64,000 nt of DNA, taken from assembly GCF_001591005.1 (NCBI RefSeq), contig NZ_BCTY01000009.1:1-64000 (forward strand), given 5' to 3'. Position 1 is the stretch's first letter. Every line of letters starts with the position of its first letter. Position numbers and translations under genes: made by a program. Under the pieces are notes generated by a model, which had not been told where the DNA came from, did not search any database, and saw only the letters and a list, made by a program, of their open reading frames with translations. The stretch is from Sphingomonas sanguinis NBRC 13937. GTDB taxonomy: Bacteria; Pseudomonadota; Alphaproteobacteria; Sphingomonadales; Sphingomonadaceae. Shown piece after piece: positions 38,311-47,864 of this stretch.

Positions 38311-40896
38311 ATGGCTCACTCCCCGGCTTTTGCATTTCTGGACGGCATTTCCGGCCAAGTGGTCGATGAGATCAGGACTCTCGACTGGACGGAGACGAGC
38401 CTGGGTTGTCCCCAGACCTGGCCTGCGGCGCTGCGGTGCCATCTGGCAACGATGCTCGCCTGTCCGGCACCCATGTATCTGGTCTGGGGGGAGGAATCGG
38501 TCTCCTTCTACAACGATGCCTATCGCCCGATGCTGGGTTATCGCGCGCCGCATGCGATGGGTGCGCCGTTCCGCATCCTATGGGGCAGTATCTGGGACGA
38601 CATCTCGCCGCTGGTCGATACTGCGTTGTCGGGCCGCGTGGCGAAGGTGACGGACATGCGCCTCGACCTGGCGCGCGACGGCAAGCCGGAAGAAGCCTAT
38701 TGGTCCTTTTCCTACTCGCCGGTCTATGACGATCGGGGGCGGATCGCGGGCATGATCTGCGTCACCGGCGAGACGACCGACCGTGTGCTGGCCGAACGGC
38801 GGCAGCGCGAAGCGGACGAGCGGCTGGACCTGGCGCTCAACTCGGGCGCGCATGTCGGTCTTTGGGACTGGGACGTATTGACCGACTCGGTCCGTTCGGA
38901 CCGGCGCTTCGCCGCGATGTACGGCGTCGACCCGGCCGCGGCGGAGGCGGGGATGCCGATCGCCCAGTTCTTCCAGGGTATTCATCCCGAAGACCGCGCG
39001 CGCGTCGAGGCGGAAATCGCCGAGGCGATGGCGGGAACGGGTGAGGGAGACAGGAGCGGGCGGTTCGCGTCCGAATATCGCCTGGTCCAGGCCGATGGCT
39101 CGATCCACTGGGTTGCGGCACGCGGGCGCTGCATCACCGACGATAGCGGGCGCTGCGTGCGTTTCCCCGGCGTCAGCTTTGACATCAGCGACCGGATCGC
39201 GGTCGAACAGCAACTGCGCGAGAGCGAGGCGCGGGCCCAGCGTCATGCCGAGCGGGTGCAACTGGCGCTGGAGGCCGGGGCGATCATCGGCACCTGGTTC
39301 TGGGATTTGCGGACAGAGCGCTTTACGGTGGACGAGCCCTTCGCGCGTCATTTCGGTCTCGATCCGGTGCTCGGTCATGACGGGCTGGACGTGACGGATG
39401 TCGTCGGGGTGGTCCATCCCGACGACCGTGCCGGGCTGTCGGAGGCGGTGCGGGAGGCCATCGCGCGGGGCGGTCCCTATGCGCACCAATATCGCGTGCG
39501 CCGGCCCGACGGTCGGTATTATTGGGTGGAGGCCATCGGCCGGGTCGATCACGCGCCCGACGGCACCCCAGTGCAATTTCCCGGCGTGATGATCGATGTC
39601 GGCGTCCGCCGCGCGCTGGAGGTCGAGCGGGATACCGCCATCGCCGAGCTGCGCGCGCTGACCGACCAGCTGGAGCAGCGGGTCGCCGACCGCACCGCCG
39701 AGTTGATGCGCGCCGAGGAGGCGTTGCGTCAGAGCCAGAAGATGGAGGCGGTGGGCCAGCTGACCGGCGGGCTGGCGCATGATTTCAACAACCTGCTCGC
39801 CGGGATTTCGGGTTCGCTGGAGCTGATGGCGCTGCGGCTGGCGCAGGGCCGGGTGGCCGATGTCGATCGCTACATGGATGCGGCGCAGGGGGCGACGCGG
39901 CGCGCGGCGGCGCTGACCCACCGGCTGCTCGCCTTTTCACGGCGGCAGACCCTGGCCCCTCGGCCGACCGACATCACCGCGCTGGTCAGCGGCATGACCG
40001 ACCTGATCCAGCGTACGGTCGGCCCTGCCATCACGCTGGAAACGCAGGGGCATGACGGCTTATGGACCGTGCTGGTCGATGCGCCGCAGCTGGAGAATGC
40101 GCTGCTCAACCTGTGTATCAATGCGCGCGACGCGATGCCCGATGGCGGGCGGATCACGATCCAGATGGCCAATCGCCATCTGAACGGCGAAGACGTGCGG
40201 TTCGGCGATATCCCGGACGGCGAGTATCTGGCGCTGTCGGTCACCGATACCGGCACCGGCATGACACCGGACGTGATCGAAAAGGCGTTCGATCCTTTCT
40301 TCACCACCAAGCCGCTGGGGCAGGGGACGGGACTGGGCCTCAGCATGATCTATGGCTTTGCCAAACAGTCGGGCGGGCAGGTGCGTATCCAGTCTACGCC
40401 GGGCGAGGGGTCGACGGTCTATCTCTATCTGCCACGCCATCATGGCCCGGCCGAGCACGACCGGATCGATCGGACCGCGCTGCCCGAAGAGCCGCTCGGC
40501 GCGGGCGAGACGGTGCTGGTCGTCGATGACGAGTCGACCGTGCGTCTGATGATCGCCGACGTGCTGCGCGACATGGGGTATCGCGTGATCGAGGCGGCGG
40601 ACAGTCCGGCGGGCTTGGCCGTGCTGCGCTCGGAACAGCGGATCGACCTGCTGGTCACCGATGTCGGCCTGCCCGGCGGGATGAACGGGCGTCAGCTGGC
40701 CGAGGCGGGTCGCGACTTGCGACATGAATTGAATGTCATGTTCATCACGGGCTATGCGGAAAGCGCGGTGCTGAACAGCGGGCATCTGTCGGCGGGTATG
40801 CAGTTGCTGACCAAGCCCTTCACGGTGGATGCGCTGGTCATGGGGGTTCAGGCCGCGATGGGCGCGGGCGCGCGGCGGTACGAGCCACACGCCTGA
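38311..40896 (+). CDS. Hybrid histidine kinase with three PAS domains and a receiver
   Basis: An 861-residue cytosolic sensor kinase. PAS-like domains sit at about 35-160 (YLVWGEESVSFYNDAYRPMLG), 175-300 (GLWDWDVLTDSVRSD, HPEDR) and 315-440 (GTWFWDLRTERF, HPDDR). A short coiled coil (LRALTDQLEQRVADRTAEL) leads to the H-box, with His490 in GGLAHDFNNLL. ATP-binding boxes are LCINARDAMPDGG, DTGTGM and GTGLGLSM. The receiver at the C-terminus has its phospho-acceptor Asp784 in LVTDVGLPGG and Lys in LLTKPF. There is no output domain, no membrane helix and no adjacent response regulator, so partners are unknown. Confidence 0.9.
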   Translation: MAHSPAFAFLDGISGQVVDEIRTLDWTETSLGCPQTWPAALRCHLATMLACPAPMYLVWGEESVSFYNDAYRPMLGYRAPHAMGAPFRILWGSIWDDISPLVDTALSGRVAKVTDMRLDLARDGKPEEAYWSFSYSPVYDDRGRIAGMICVTGETTDRVLAERRQREADERLDLALNSGAHVGLWDWDVLTDSVRSDRRFAAMYGVDPAAAEAGMPIAQFFQGIHPEDRARVEAEIAEAMAGTGEGDRSGRFASEYRLVQADGSIHWVAARGRCITDDSGRCVRFPGVSFDISDRIAVEQQLRESEARAQRHAERVQLALEAGAIIGTWFWDLRTERFTVDEPFARHFGLDPVLGHDGLDVTDVVGVVHPDDRAGLSEAVREAIARGGPYAHQYRVRRPDGRYYWVEAIGRVDHAPDGTPVQFPGVMIDVGVRRALEVERDTAIAELRALTDQLEQRVADRTAELMRAEEALRQSQKMEAVGQLTGGLAHDFNNLLAGISGSLELMALRLAQGRVADVDRYMDAAQGATRRAAALTHRLLAFSRRQTLAPRPTDITALVSGMTDLIQRTVGPAITLETQGHDGLWTVLVDAPQLENALLNLCINARDAMPDGGRITIQMANRHLNGEDVRFGDIPDGEYLALSVTDTGTGMTPDVIEKAFDPFFTTKPLGQGTGLGLSMIYGFAKQSGGQVRIQSTPGEGSTVYLYLPRHHGPAEHDRIDRTALPEEPLGAGETVLVVDDESTVRLMIADVLRDMGYRVIEAADSPAGLAVLRSEQRIDLLVTDVGLPGGMNGRQLAEAGRDLRHELNVMFITGYAESAVLNSGHLSAGMQLLTKPFTVDALVMGVQAAMGAGARRYEPHA

Positions 40897-40955
40897 TCCC
40901 GTCGCGGGCAGAACTAGCCGGCACCGCGGTAATGCGTATCGCCGGGAGTATAATC

Positions 40956-41672
40956 ATGTCCATCATCCGCCGCCAAAGCCTTTGTGCCATGGCGCTTTTC
41001 CTGTCCGCCGCCAGCGGTCCGGCCCTGGCACAGGACGGCCCCGACATTCCCGAGCCGATGGTGTTCGACATGATCCGCCCGCTGACCGCGAAGGCGGGCG
41101 AGATCGAGGTCAATGCGCTGGCCCAGCGCGACCTGACCGGCCCGCGCGGCGAGCTGGAATGGGCGCCCGAAGTCGAGCTGGCGGTGGCGGACGGCTTTGC
41201 GGTCGAGCTGGAGCTGCCGCTGATCAACAACCGCATCGTCCAGTATAAGATGGGGCTGCAGAAACGGTTGGGCACGTTCCGGGGCGGTCGCAGCGTGCAC
41301 GGCGTCCAGTATCTGGGGCTGCACGACCGCGAGGAAGGCGGCTGGACTTCCACCCTCCTCTGGCTGCTCGGCAATCGGTTCGGCGAGCGGTGGAGCACGA
41401 TGACGATGCTGGGCGTCGGCGACGTGACCCTGCGCGAAGGCAATGAGACGGGCACGATCATCAACCATTCGACCTTTTACGACGTGAACCCCGACACGGT
41501 GCTGGGCCTGGAGGTGAACCGCCAGAATGGCCAGGGCGCCTATTGGCTGTTGATGCCGCAGGTCCACCGCGCGATCGGCAAGCTGGGCGTGCAGGGTGGT
41601 GTCGGCGCCGAACGCGCGCGGGGCGAGCGGTTCCGGCCGCGTCTGGGGTTGCGGATCATCCGCGAATTGTGA
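40956..41672 (+). CDS. Exported protein, probable outer-membrane beta-barrel
   Basis: A 238-residue protein with a signal peptide ending about SGPALA-Q. The rest alternates hydrophobic and polar residues (GEIEVNALAQRDL, LEWAPEVELAVADGFAVELELPL, KLGVQGGVGAER, FRPRLGLRIIREL), as in small outer-membrane barrels. No family named. GGGAG precedes the ATG. It lies 59 bases after the hybrid kinase and may be read from the same promoter. Confidence 0.65.
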   Translation: MSIIRRQSLCAMALFLSAASGPALAQDGPDIPEPMVFDMIRPLTAKAGEIEVNALAQRDLTGPRGELEWAPEVELAVADGFAVELELPLINNRIVQYKMGLQKRLGTFRGGRSVHGVQYLGLHDREEGGWTSTLLWLLGNRFGERWSTMTMLGVGDVTLREGNETGTIINHSTFYDVNPDTVLGLEVNRQNGQGAYWLLMPQVHRAIGKLGVQGGVGAERARGERFRPRLGLRIIREL

Positions 41673-41703
41673 TGTCAGGATCGCGACCCATGGGAGACAC
41701 GGC

Positions 41704-42399
41704 ATGAGCATCGAACTGATCTGCCTGGATGCGGACGACACGCTCTGGCACAATATGCGCCATTTCGCGGCGACCGAGGAAGCCTTGATCGGCCTGCTCG
41801 CCCCCTTTGCCGAGGCGCGGGTGGCGCGCGCCACGCTGGAGGCGTGCGAGGCCCGCAACCTGCGGCTCTATGGCTATGGCGCGAAGGGCTTCACCCTGTC
41901 GATGATCGAGACAGCGGTGGAACTGGCGGGTGAGACACTGCCCACCGACCTGATCGCGCGGCTGCTGGAGGCGGGGCGGCAGCTGTTGGCGCATCCGGTC
42001 GAGCTGCTCGACGGCATCGCCGAGACGATCGAGGCGCTGGGGACGCGCGGGCGGCTGGTCCTGGTGACCAAGGGCGACCTGCTGCACCAGGAAGCAAAGC
42101 TGGCGGCATCGGGGCTGGGTTCGCACTTCGCCGATGTCGCGATCGTCAGCGACAAGACGCCCGACACCTTCCGCCAGATCTTCGCCCGCCATGGCGTCGC
42201 CCCTGAACAGGCGGTGATGGCGGGGGATTCGATGCGATCCGACGTGCTACCTGCACTGAAGGCGGGGGCATGGGCAGCCTATATCCCCCAGCCGCTGGCC
42301 TGGAGCCATGAGGCAGGCGAGATGCCGGTCGACCATCCGCGCTTCCGGCAGCTGGAGCGGCTGGGCGATCTGCCCGACTGGATCGACGCGATCGGGTGA
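41704..42399 (+). CDS. HAD-superfamily hydrolase
   Basis: A 231-residue phosphatase-like protein. Motif I is LDADDTLW (nucleophile Asp and acid/base Asp), motif II LVTKGD, the motif III Lys in VSDKTPDTF, and motif IV AGDSMRSD. An alpha-helical cap lies between motifs I and II. Related members include phosphoglycolate phosphatase-like enzymes; the substrate is unknown. GGGAGACAC precedes the ATG. Confidence 0.85.
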   Translation: MSIELICLDADDTLWHNMRHFAATEEALIGLLAPFAEARVARATLEACEARNLRLYGYGAKGFTLSMIETAVELAGETLPTDLIARLLEAGRQLLAHPVELLDGIAETIEALGTRGRLVLVTKGDLLHQEAKLAASGLGSHFADVAIVSDKTPDTFRQIFARHGVAPEQAVMAGDSMRSDVLPALKAGAWAAYIPQPLAWSHEAGEMPVDHPRFRQLERLGDLPDWIDAIG

Positions 42400-42414
42400 G
42401 ACCCGGCGGACGGT

Positions 42415-43365
42415 TCAGCCCGGATCGCGCTCCTCGCCGATGACGACGCCGTGGACCATGTCCGGGCCGTCATGGCCGAAGCTGTTGCGATGCACGCGCA
42501 CGCCCGCCGTGGTGACGGGGGCGATCGAGGGCGAGGATGGGACGGCGGCGGCAGCTTCGGCGGCCTCTAACCGCTGTTCGCCGCGATGGATCGTCACGCC
42601 GTTCACCATCTCCGCCATCGGAGCGGCGTCGGGTGTCGGCATGGGCGCGGGCACGGGGATGCTGGGTTCGATCCCTGCATAGTCCTGGCGGAAGGACAGG
42701 TCGCGCTCCAGCGCGCCTTTCCAGCGATAGAAGATATGGCTGCCGATTGCGCCGATGCGGTTCAGGCTGCTCGCCCACCAGGGCAGCACGTAATTGGCGT
42801 GGTAGAAGGTCGCGGCCCCTACCGGCGCATAGACCAGGCCTGCCAGCGCGGCCTGCGCCACGGCGGCGGCGCGGCTCCAGGCGGCGGGATCGCGCGGGCG
42901 GAGCATCGATCCGTCGCAGGTGAAGCTGAACTGGCATCCCGTCTGGCGGCCGGAGCCCTGATAGACGACGCCGCAGATGCTCTTGGGAAAGGCGCGGTCG
43001 CGGACACGGTTGAGCACGACCTGCGCCACGGCGCGCTGGCCGTCGACCGGTTCGGAGCGGGCTTCGTAATAGATGGCGGCGGTCAGGCATTCGGCCGCGC
43101 GCGCCGCATCGGTGGCGGTCCGCGCGACGCCGGTAAAGGCCGGGGCGGCGGCCATCTCGATCGGAGTGTTGCCGACAATCGTGTCGGGCAGATCCTCGTC
43201 GGGCACGTCGAGCGCCAGCTGTCGCAGCAGCGTCCGTGCAGTCGGTGGCGGCACGTCCAGCGTCAGACGGGCGGGCGGGTGCCGGGTCGGCGTGCACGAC
43301 GTCGCGACCGCGAGCGTCGCCACCAACATCAACCAGCGCAGCACGTTATCCGCTTCCCAACCCAT
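42415..43365 (-). CDS. SleB-family cell-wall hydrolase
   Basis: A 316-residue exported protein; the N-terminal hydrophobic segment ends VATSC, perhaps a lipobox. The hydrolase_2 (SleB/CwlJ) domain is at about 95-235: LTAAIYYEARSEPVDGQRAVAQVVLNRV contains the catalytic Glu, followed by SICGVVYQGS and CQFSFTCDG, and ATFYHANYVLPWW. The C-terminal 80 residues are low-complexity Pro/Ala. Members cleave peptidoglycan as lytic transglycosylase-like enzymes; in non-sporing alphaproteobacteria they serve in wall turnover. I use the ATG preceded by GGGGA. Confidence 0.85.
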   Translation of the reverse strand: MGWEADNVLRWLMLVATLAVATSCTPTRHPPARLTLDVPPPTARTLLRQLALDVPDEDLPDTIVGNTPIEMAAAPAFTGVARTATDAARAAECLTAAIYYEARSEPVDGQRAVAQVVLNRVRDRAFPKSICGVVYQGSGRQTGCQFSFTCDGSMLRPRDPAAWSRAAAVAQAALAGLVYAPVGAATFYHANYVLPWWASSLNRIGAIGSHIFYRWKGALERDLSFRQDYAGIEPSIPVPAPMPTPDAAPMAEMVNGVTIHRGEQRLEAAEAAAAVPSSPSIAPVTTAGVRVHRNSFGHDGPDMVHGVVIGEERDPG

Positions 43366-43439
43366 GGTCCCCAAGATGCGTTTACGGCGCAGGGGGTTAG
43401 GAAGCGGTTAAGTGGCGATAACCAAGCCATGGAAGAATT

Positions 43440-43552
43440 CCTCCCCTGCAAGGGGAGGTGGCAGGCCGGAGGCCTGACGGAGGGGTGTCGCCCTGTCGAG
43501 AGCGGGATACCCCTCCACCATGCTGCGCATGGTCCCCCCCTTGCAGGGGAGG
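43440..43552. repeat. Composite palindromic repeat, family B (copy 1)
   Basis: A 113-base element with perfect 16-bp terminal inverted repeats (43440-43455 and 43537-43552). Each half carries an outer hairpin CTCCCCT-GCA-AGGGGAG or similar and an inner hairpin with a three-base loop: CAGGCC-GGA-GGCCTG on the left and ACCATGC-TGC-GCATGGT on the right, then GGAGGGGT / ACCCCTCC (43479-43486, 43509-43516). A related copy is at 57478-57602. Confidence 0.85.
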
Positions 43553-43564
43553 AAAAAAACACAC

Positions 43565-45997
43565 TCAGAACCGCGCGCCCAGCTCCACGCCGTAGAAGCG
43601 CGGTTCGCCCGCGATATAGGTCGGCGTGCCGAACGTGCCGCCGGTATTGCCCGCGTCGATCAGATACCGCTTGTTGGTCAGGTTGCGCGCGAAGCCGCCG
43701 ACATGAAAGCGGCCCTGATCGCCGAACTCGACCCCGGCGCGCAGGTTGACCAGCGTATAGCCGCCCTGCGAGATCGCCTCGCTATTGGGCAGCTCGAAAT
43801 ACACCTTCGACCGGTAATTGGCGCTGGGCGTGGCGTAGAAGGTCGCCGACGACCCGACCGGAATGCGCAAGGTGGCACCGCCCGAAGCGGTGATCTCCGG
43901 CTGCAGCCGGAAGCGATTGCCCGCGAACACGCCGTTGGCCGGGTCGTTGGCGATCCCGCCATCGATATAGGCAAAGCTGCCGAACAGGCTGAGCCAGCGG
44001 TGCACCGCGACATTGCCTTCCAGCTCGACGCCGAGATTGTTCGCCGACCCCGCACTGCGCGTCACCGCCAGCCCGTTCTCGAAGGTCGAGACCTGGAACC
44101 CGCGATAGCGCTGATAGAAGATCGAGGCCGCGCCGGTGAACGGGCCGACCCGCCCCTTGATGCCGCCTTCATAGTTCCAGACATCCTCCTCCGGCACGAT
44201 CTGAAGCCGGGGAATGGCACCCGAATTGGCGACGGTCAGCGGGACGATGCGCTGCGCATCCAGCTGCACCACCGGCGAACGGCGGCCCTTGCTGACCGTG
44301 GCATAGAGGTTCACGTCGTCGCTCAGGCGATAGAGCGCGTTGAAGCGCGGCAGGATCGCGGCATAGCTGCGCTGCGCCTCGAACAGCTGGCCCTTGGTAT
44401 TGGCCGCGCCGAGCAGGCTGGTGAAGACGCCCGCACCCGCCAGCAGGCGGCTGTCGGGCATGACGTTGCTATAGCGGGACGTGCGATCCTCGATCAGGAT
44501 GCGCGCACCGGCGGTCAGCTCCAGCGCCGCGCTCGGAATCCAGGTCGCGTCGGCGAACACCGAATAGGTGTTGTTGCGCCCGTAATTGGCGAAGCTGGCG
44601 CTGTAGGGCAGCACGGTCGCCGCCCCGCGCGACAGGACCGCGGTGGCGCGGGTCGCCGGGATGGTGCCGTTCGCGGCGACGCATCCGGTGCCGGTGGGTA
44701 TCCCGGCGCCGTTCAGAATCTGGCGGATGGGGGCGAAGAGCGGGGTGACGGAACAGGCGAGATAGGTGCCTTCCTCGGTCGAGAAGGGCACGCGCTGCTG
44801 GCCATTCTCGAAGAACGCGTTCCAGCCGAACGAGGCGCGGTAATGCTTGCCGTCAAAGGCGAAGCGGCTTTCATGGCTCCACTGGTCGCCCTTGGCATCC
44901 TCGGCGAACTCCAGATACCAGGCCGGGCCGCCGTCCGCGTCGAAGATTTCCAGCGCGTCGAACCGGCGATAGCCGTTGACCGTGGTGAAGGTGATGCCCG
45001 GCGCGACATCGACCGCGACCGTCAGGTTCGCGTCATAGACGTTGCGGGTCAGCCCCAGCTTGCGGGCGCCCAGCACTTCGGCGGAGAAGGGCGAGCCCGA
45101 CAGCTCGGCATAGCCATAGTCGCCGGTCTGGCCGCCGGTGGGGGCAAAGACGCGGCTCTTGAACGCGGTGCCGGGATTGCGCTGTCCGTCATAGGTCAGG
45201 ATCAGGTCGGCGGTGACCGAGCTATTGGGCGTCCAGCGCAGCGATCCGCGCACCCCGCGCTGGTCCTGGCCGTTCAGATCGTCCTGGTCGACGCGGCCCT
45301 GGTTCTGGTTGGGGACATTGGCATCGCCCGCGATGTTGCGGACATAGCCGTCGCGAAACTTGTACGCGAAGGCGATGCGCCCGGCAAGCGTGTCGTTGCC
45401 CGCGTTGAGGTAACCCGACACCTGGGTCCGGTTGAAATTGCCATAGGAGGCCAGGATGCCGCCCTCGGTGCCGGCATGGGGGCGGGCGGAGATGATGCTG
45501 ATCGCGCCGACCGCGGCGGCGGTGCCGAACAGGGTCGCCTGCGGCCCCTTCACGACCTCGATCCGCTCGATATCGTACAGGTCCTGATAGGCGCCGCGCG
45601 TCCGGCTGATGTCCACGCCGTTATAATAGAGCGTGACGCGCGCGCCCTGCTGCGCCGAACCCGAGTCCGAGGTGATGCCGCGAATGACGAAGCCGGGATT
45701 GTTCGCGCTCTGCTCCTGGATCTGCAGGCCGGGGATATATTGCGCGACCTCGGACAGCGAGTTGACGCCGATATCGGCCATGCGTGCACCGGACACCGCG
45801 CTGACGGTCAGGGGAACATCCTCGATCCGCTGTTCGCGCTTCTGCGCGGTGACGATGACGTCGGGATTGTCGTTGGCGTCGCGGGCATCCTGTTGCGGCT
45901 GGATCATCGCCTGGGCACTTGCCCCCTGGGCGAGTGCCAGCTGGCTCAGACCCGCAAGCAAGGTCGCCAGCGTCACGCGGCGCACGATCGAATTCAT
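43565..45997 (-). CDS. TonB-dependent outer-membrane receptor 2
   Basis: An 810-residue receptor with signal peptide (MNSIVRRVTLATLLAGLSQLALA) and the TonB-box/plug start DVIVTAQKREQRIEDVPLTVSAV. Plug motifs include FVIRGITSD, the TLYYNGVDI loop and IERIEVVKGPQATLFG; the barrel ends FYGVELGARF. A GGGGGGA ribosome site is nine bases before the ATG. The VTAQKRE-type plug is common in sphingomonads. The divergent neighbour is a PhoD phosphatase and the shared upstream region has a possible Pho box, so a phosphate- or organophosphate-related substrate is a reasonable guess. Confidence 0.9.
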   Translation of the reverse strand: MNSIVRRVTLATLLAGLSQLALAQGASAQAMIQPQQDARDANDNPDVIVTAQKREQRIEDVPLTVSAVSGARMADIGVNSLSEVAQYIPGLQIQEQSANNPGFVIRGITSDSGSAQQGARVTLYYNGVDISRTRGAYQDLYDIERIEVVKGPQATLFGTAAAVGAISIISARPHAGTEGGILASYGNFNRTQVSGYLNAGNDTLAGRIAFAYKFRDGYVRNIAGDANVPNQNQGRVDQDDLNGQDQRGVRGSLRWTPNSSVTADLILTYDGQRNPGTAFKSRVFAPTGGQTGDYGYAELSGSPFSAEVLGARKLGLTRNVYDANLTVAVDVAPGITFTTVNGYRRFDALEIFDADGGPAWYLEFAEDAKGDQWSHESRFAFDGKHYRASFGWNAFFENGQQRVPFSTEEGTYLACSVTPLFAPIRQILNGAGIPTGTGCVAANGTIPATRATAVLSRGAATVLPYSASFANYGRNNTYSVFADATWIPSAALELTAGARILIEDRTSRYSNVMPDSRLLAGAGVFTSLLGAANTKGQLFEAQRSYAAILPRFNALYRLSDDVNLYATVSKGRRSPVVQLDAQRIVPLTVANSGAIPRLQIVPEEDVWNYEGGIKGRVGPFTGAASIFYQRYRGFQVSTFENGLAVTRSAGSANNLGVELEGNVAVHRWLSLFGSFAYIDGGIANDPANGVFAGNRFRLQPEITASGGATLRIPVGSSATFYATPSANYRSKVYFELPNSEAISQGGYTLVNLRAGVEFGDQGRFHVGGFARNLTNKRYLIDAGNTGGTFGTPTYIAGEPRFYGVELGARF

Positions 45998-46094
45998 CTT
46001 GGTCCCCCCGGAAAATCCTTCTGTCGCCGCCGACTAGGTTAAAGGGATTACCAGTTGGTGTCCTGCGCATGTCGTTTCTGTGACAGCTGGCACC

Positions 46095-46112
46095 CTGTCG
46101 CCAAACCGTCAC
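46095..46112. promoter_or_regulatory. Possible Pho box between TonB receptor 2 and phoD
   Basis: CTGTCGC-CAAA-CCGTCAC: two 7-base units 11 bases apart, close to the PhoB consensus CTGTCAT-N4-CTGTCAY. It lies 61 bases before the phoD ATG and 98 bases before the receptor start. Confidence 0.45.
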
Positions 46113-46172
46113 AGCACCGCCATCGCTCTGTCGTTCACCGGGCCTAGCGACGGCGGCGAAAGGACCGATACG

Positions 46173-47840
46173 ATGACGATGATGAACCGACGCCGCGCCA
46201 TGGTGCTGATGGGAAGCGGGGCAACCCTGGCCCTGCCGACGATGGCGGAGGCCGCTCCCCCGGCCGCCCGGTTCGATCACGGCGTGGCGAGCGGCGATCC
46301 TTCGCCCGATGGCGCGATCCTGTGGACCCGCGCGACGCCAGCCGAGGGGCAGGGGGCTGATATCCCGTTGACCTGGCATGTCGCGCCGCTGGACGGCCGC
46401 GATGCGGTGGGCCTGCGTACCGGCCGGGTCGCGGCGCGCGCTGCGCGGGACTTCACCGCCAAGGTCGAGGTGACCGGCCTGCGGCCGGGCCGCGATTATC
46501 GCTACTGGTTCGAGTCGGCGGACGGTCGGCGTTCGGCCGAGGGGCGTTTCCGCACCCTGCCGCGCGGTCGGGTGGAGGATCTGGTTCTGGCGGTCGTGTC
46601 CTGCCAGCTATATCCGGGCGGCCTGTTCAACGCCTATGACGCCATCGCCAAGGCGGAGCGGATGGATGCCGTGCTGCATCTGGGCGACTATATCTATGAA
46701 TATGGCGCGGACGGTTATGGCGCGGCGATCGGGCGCAAGCTGAACCGCCTGCCCGAACCCGCGCACGAGATCGTGACGCTGGCCGATTATCGTATGCGCC
46801 ACGCCCAGGTAAAGCGCGATCCCGACATGCAGGCCGCGCATGCCCGCACCGCCTTCATCTGCGTCTGGGACGATCATGAGGTCGCCAATGACGACTGGAT
46901 CGGCGGCGCGGAAAACCACCAGCCTGAAACCGAGGGTGATTGGGGGCAGCGCAAGGCGGCGGCCATGCAGGCCTATTTCGAGTGGATGCCGATCCGCGAT
47001 CCGCTGCCCGGTAAGCCGTGGGAGGCGATCAACCGCAGCTTCGAGTTCGGCGACTTGGCAACGCTGGTCATGCTGGAGACGCGCTTGCTGGCCCGTTCCA
47101 AGCAGGTTCGCGCCAAAGGGGAGGCGCCCGAGCCCGACGAATATGCGACGATGATGGCCGAACGCGCGCGGCCCGACCGCGAACTGCTGGGGGCTGGCCA
47201 GCTCGACTGGATCGAACGGACGCTGACCCGCTCGGTCCAGGCGGGCACGCCGTGGCAGGTGATCGGCAATCAGGTGGTGATGGCCCGGATCGATGGGCCC
47301 GACCTGGAGAAGCAGATGGGTGCGGCGGGCTATGCCAAGCTGACCGAGCGGCTTTCGGAGGACGCACGGCGCCAGCTCGGTGAGGCCCAGGCGTCGTATC
47401 GGGCGGGCCTGCCGCTCAATTTCGACAGCTGGGACGGCTATCCGGCGGCGCGCGAGCGGCTGTACGCGGCGTTCCGGCGGGCGGGCAGCCGTCCGGTCGT
47501 GGTGTCGGGCGACAGCCATGCCGCCTGGGCCAATGACCTTTATGCTGCGGACGGGACGCTGGTCGCGGCGGAGTTCGCTGGCACCTCGATCACCAGCCCG
47601 TCCTGGGGCGACCTGATGCCCGGCATCGGCCGCGAGATCGCCGCCGCCAATCCCAAGGTGGTCCGCTTCTGTGATCAGGATGACAAGGGCTGGCTGCACC
47701 TCACCCTGACCCGCGAGGCGGCCACCGCGCGCTACATGACCGTCTCGACCGTCCTGGCCAAACCCTATGAGCAAGGCGTCGCAGCGGTCTGGCGGACCAA
47801 GCCGGGCACCGCCGCGCCGATCGAGCCGGTGAGCGCCTGA
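46173..47840 (+). CDS. phoD: PhoD-family alkaline phosphatase/phosphodiesterase
   Basis: A 555-residue exported enzyme. The start MTMMNRRRAMVLMGSGATLALPTMAEA carries an RRR-containing Tat-like signal. An N-terminal fibronectin-like domain (FDHGVASGDPSPDGAILWTR) precedes the catalytic domain: VSCQLYPGG, LHLGDYIYEYG, WDDHEVANDDW and VVSGDSHAAWAND are the metal-binding motifs. PhoD enzymes need Ca2+ and Fe3+ and release phosphate from mono- and diesters. An AAAGGA ribosome site precedes this ATG; an in-frame start at 46080 would break the Tat signal. Confidence 0.92.
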   Translation: MTMMNRRRAMVLMGSGATLALPTMAEAAPPAARFDHGVASGDPSPDGAILWTRATPAEGQGADIPLTWHVAPLDGRDAVGLRTGRVAARAARDFTAKVEVTGLRPGRDYRYWFESADGRRSAEGRFRTLPRGRVEDLVLAVVSCQLYPGGLFNAYDAIAKAERMDAVLHLGDYIYEYGADGYGAAIGRKLNRLPEPAHEIVTLADYRMRHAQVKRDPDMQAAHARTAFICVWDDHEVANDDWIGGAENHQPETEGDWGQRKAAAMQAYFEWMPIRDPLPGKPWEAINRSFEFGDLATLVMLETRLLARSKQVRAKGEAPEPDEYATMMAERARPDRELLGAGQLDWIERTLTRSVQAGTPWQVIGNQVVMARIDGPDLEKQMGAAGYAKLTERLSEDARRQLGEAQASYRAGLPLNFDSWDGYPAARERLYAAFRRAGSRPVVVSGDSHAAWANDLYAADGTLVAAEFAGTSITSPSWGDLMPGIGREIAAANPKVVRFCDQDDKGWLHLTLTREAATARYMTVSTVLAKPYEQGVAAVWRTKPGTAAPIEPVSA

Positions 47841-47864
47841 TCGGTTCCTGAACGTCGCCCCGAC

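Noticed and set aside
43440-43552. Possible miniature inverted-repeat transposon (MITE)
   Set aside because: The 16-bp terminal repeats fit, but I see no target-site duplication, and the inner paired stems and half-element structure fit a REP/BIME-type repeat better. Not excluded.
43520-46042. An 840-codon plus-strand open frame opposite TonB receptor 2
   Set aside because: Same reason: the minus strand encodes an unmistakable receptor with signal peptide and ribosome site.
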